Assembly: GCA_045653425.1 (NCBI GenBank)
Contig: JAZOLU010000032.1
Span: 1 to 5,392 of the forward strand
Direction of reading: 5' to 3'
Length of the DNA stretch: 5,392 bases
Source: RGIG3009 sp045653425
GTDB taxonomy: Bacteria; Bacillota; Clostridia; Oscillospirales; Acutalibacteraceae
Of the stretch, positions 3,802 to 5,392 are shown piece after piece; the first letter of the stretch is position 1; each line of letters begins with the position of its first letter. The notes under the pieces were generated by a model, which saw nothing but the letters and a program-made list of their open reading frames with translations, did no database searches and was not told where the DNA came from. The translations under genes were made by a program, and so were the position numbers.

Positions 3802-5207
3802 ACAGTTACCTCCTCTGTTTTAGGAGAGAATGGTGCCGGCTCAAACCGGTAACGGCGGTAATACCATACCGTAACAATGCAGCACGCCAGCCAGCCGGCG
3901 GGATAACTCATACCAATGGGTAAAATTTCGTTGGCGATAAAACGCGACATAACGAACAAATACACTTGGCGGAAGCCAACGAACGTGGACAACATAATGA
4001 CCATTGGTGCGCGACTATTACCCACCCCGCGCAGTGCGGCGGCAAACACTTGGTTGGCACAACTGAGCAGGAAAAACGGCGTGATACACCGCAACAACAA
4101 CACCGCATAGTGTACCACGCGGGGGTCGTCGTTAAACAACGGAGCCAGTTGCGGCGCAAACACCACCACCGGTACAATAATGCACAACACACATACCGTG
4201 CAAATACCGTACCCTACCAGTGCACCGCGGCGGGCGCGGCGCATATTGTTTACACCGTAATTTTGCCCCACAAAGGTGGTAACCGCCATGGCCAGTGCCT
4301 GAATGGGTACAAAAATGATGTGGTCAATTTTAGAGTAAGATGTCCACCCCGCCAAACAAAAGGTTTTGTCGGTGTTGACACCCGCCACGTACGACTGCAC
4401 AAACACGTTGGAAAACGCGGTGAGTGCCAGTTGCAAAGCCGACGGCACGCCAATGCGAATAATGGCACCGAGTAAGTCGCGGTGGATACGCAAACGCCGC
4501 CATTCCAGCCGCACGCAAGAACGACTACGCAACAAGGTAACCACGGTGAGCACTGCCGACACCCACTGGGCAATGACGGTGGCCCACGCCACGCCGGCCA
4601 CACCCATATGAAACCCAAAGACAAACACCAAATCCAACACGGTATTGGTAACGGCAGAAACCACCAAAAAATAAAACGGGCGGGTGGAGTCCCCTATGGC
4701 ACGCAAAATACCGGAACCGATGTTGTACAACATTAGCCCCATCATACCGGAAAAATAAATGGTAAGGTACGTTTTGCCGTGGGCAAGCACGCCCGCCGTT
4801 TCGGCGGAGGGAAGCATTAACCGCAACAACCACGGTGTGCCAAACATCCCTAACAAGGTGAAGCCCACGCCCAAAAGAACGGTGGTGAGCATAGCCGTGT
4901 GCGCGGTATCGCTCACACGGTCGTACCGTTTGGCGCCGTAATATTGCGAAATAACCACGCCCACGCCGGTAGCAAAACCGGAGAAAAACCCAATAAGAAT
5001 ATTGATAATAGGGCCCACGCTGCCCACGGCGGCGTAAGCGTCGGTTTGGCCGGTTTGGCCAATCACCCACGTGTCCACCAAATTGTACAACTGCTGGAAC
5101 AAGTTGCCCGCCATTAACGGCAAGGAAAACCATATTAAATTACCGACAATGCTACCGGTGGTCATATCCCGTTCTCGCCGCTTGCCGACAGGCCGCACCG
5201 CAGTCAT
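3798..5207 (-). CDS. MATE-family multidrug/sodium-coupled efflux protein
   Basis: A 469-residue integral membrane protein with the two repeats of MATE antiporters, about 12 membrane segments. The first repeat begins MTTGSIVGNLIWFSLPLM (15-32) and contains GNLFQQLYNLVDT (34-46), ISQYYGAKR (86-94) and RAIGDSTRPFYF. The second contains PSALQ, FVGQNYGVNNMRRARRG and RGVGNSRAPM. Such proteins export cationic drugs or metabolites using a Na+ or H+ gradient; the substrate cannot be read from sequence. The start is ATG at 5207 because AAGGAG (5221-5216) lies 8 nt upstream. The frame stays open for 61 more codons to 5390, but that extension is basic and unlike MATE N-termini, and crosses the promoter. 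A start at residue 15 is the alternative. It is the first gene of the operon and overlaps deoC by 4 nt. It resembles the NorM/DinF-type rather than a nucleoside importer. Confidence 0.92.
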   Translation of the reverse strand: MTAVRPVGKRRERDMTTGSIVGNLIWFSLPLMAGNLFQQLYNLVDTWVIGQTGQTDAYAAVGSVGPIINILIGFFSGFATGVGVVISQYYGAKRYDRVSDTAHTAMLTTVLLGVGFTLLGMFGTPWLLRLMLPSAETAGVLAHGKTYLTIYFSGMMGLMLYNIGSGILRAIGDSTRPFYFLVVSAVTNTVLDLVFVFGFHMGVAGVAWATVIAQWVSAVLTVVTLLRSRSCVRLEWRRLRIHRDLLGAIIRIGVPSALQLALTAFSNVFVQSYVAGVNTDKTFCLAGWTSYSKIDHIIFVPIQALAMAVTTFVGQNYGVNNMRRARRGALVGYGICTVCVLCIIVPVVVFAPQLAPLFNDDPRVVHYAVLLLRCITPFFLLSCANQVFAAALRGVGNSRAPMVIMLSTFVGFRQVYLFVMSRFIANEILPIGMSYPAGWLACCIVTVWYYRRYRFEPAPFSPKTEEVTV

Positions 5208-5230
5208 AGCCCCATCTCCTTCTTTTGTTC

Positions 5231-5262
5231 TATGGTATACCATAAGGGAACCGAACTCGCAA
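5231..5262 (-). promoter_or_regulatory. Operon promoter with a perfect 14-bp palindrome over the -10 box
   Basis: On the minus strand TTGCGA (5262-5257, 4 of 6) and TATACC (5239-5234, 4 of 6) are spaced 17 bp apart, with TGG directly before the -10, giving an extended -10 element. The -10 is embedded in TATGGTATACCATA (5231-5244), a perfect palindrome ending 23 bp upstream of the exporter ATG. A dimeric repressor bound there would block the promoter. The TGGTATACCA core resembles GntR-family operators, but no such regulator gene is in the window. A resulting mRNA would start near 5227 and carry only a short 5' leader. Confidence 0.5.
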
Positions 5263-5298
5263 TGGTTTTCGCCGCGTTTTTTCGCCCGTCTTGCCGCA

Positions 5299-5334
5299 AA
5301 TTTTTCCGCCATGCGCCAGCATGCCGAAAAAATT
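5299..5334. repeat. Imperfect palindrome upstream of the operon promoter
   Basis: Arms 5299-5314 and 5319-5334 are complementary at 14 of 16 positions around a GCCA loop; the core CATGC/GCATG is perfect. Because T-runs lie on the 5' arm and A-runs on the 3' arm on both strands, it is not a standard terminator. It may be a regulatory or cruciform site, or part of an element beyond the window. The remaining sequence from 5263 to 5392 shows several copies of TTTTCGCC or its complement but no supported gene. Confidence 0.35.
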
Positions 5335-5392
5335 GTTTGTGACCCGGACAAAAAACCGACAGGCGAAAACTGCTTGGCACCTATGGGCAAAA

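Noticed and set aside
4525..5133. Minus-strand 202-codon ORF in another frame of the MATE gene
   Set aside because: It is an out-of-frame shadow of the MATE coding sequence; the repetitive Arg/Gly/Tyr composition is not that of a real protein.
5299..5334. Intrinsic terminator upstream of the operon
   Set aside because: T-runs precede and A-runs follow the GC stem on both strands, the reverse of a terminator, so it is listed only as a palindrome.
5208..5390. 61-residue N-terminal extension of the MATE protein
   Set aside because: It crosses the probable promoter and palindrome, contains no membrane segment or MATE feature, and the ATG at 5207 has a well-spaced ribosome binding site.

Overview
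The window looks like chromosomal DNA of a Gram-positive Firmicute, most likely a clostridial gut-type bacterium (Oscillospiraceae/Ruminococcaceae-like). This is inferred from very strong AGGAGG-type ribosome binding sites, GTG and TTG starts, a PdaA-type sporulation deacetylase and the Firmicute style of the enzymes. I cannot fix the genus. Every recognisable gene is on the minus strand, so the reading order is right to left.

Right and centre (5262 to 723): a sigma-A-like promoter overlapped by a perfect 14-bp palindrome precedes a tightly packed operon. The order is a MATE-family membrane exporter, deoC (deoxyribose-phosphate aldolase), deoB (phosphopentomutase), cdd (cytidine deaminase) and, 51 nt later, a PdaA-like polysaccharide deacetylase. 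The first four genes are joined by three consecutive 4-nt stop/start overlaps (ATGA, ATGA, GTGA). Cdd, DeoB and DeoC together convert (deoxy)cytidine to (deoxy)uridine and carry deoxyribose-1-phosphate, via deoxyribose-5-phosphate, to acetaldehyde and glyceraldehyde-3-phosphate. The nucleoside phosphorylase needed between Cdd and DeoB is not in the window. A MATE exporter as first gene, in place of a nucleoside importer, is unusual.

Left-centre (704 to 385): there is no gene. Just after the deacetylase stop lies a roughly 200-bp array of small, mostly unrelated hairpins separated by a 9-nt linker, AGTKNTATT. Four linker copies are on the plus strand and four on the minus strand, so the array is two opposed blocks. 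A strong bidirectional terminator (437-477) and a second, bulged hairpin (385-425) follow.

Left end (337 to 1): this stretch is visibly more AT-rich and reads as a complete 5' regulatory leader for a minus-strand gene of which only the first 8 nt are present. In order it holds a near-consensus promoter (TTTACA-17-TATAAT), a structured RNA of about 166 nt whose closing helix begins exactly at the predicted +1 and which has a possible pseudoknot, an intrinsic terminator, a further hairpin, a 9-residue leader-peptide ORF (MKRPPIVLR), and a 14-bp hairpin pairing part of that leader ORF with the ribosome binding site of the downstream gene. This is the layout of an attenuation or ribosome-stalling switch like those ahead of antibiotic-resistance genes, but the controlled gene is outside the window. 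This leader and the hairpin-linker array are the two most novel items here.
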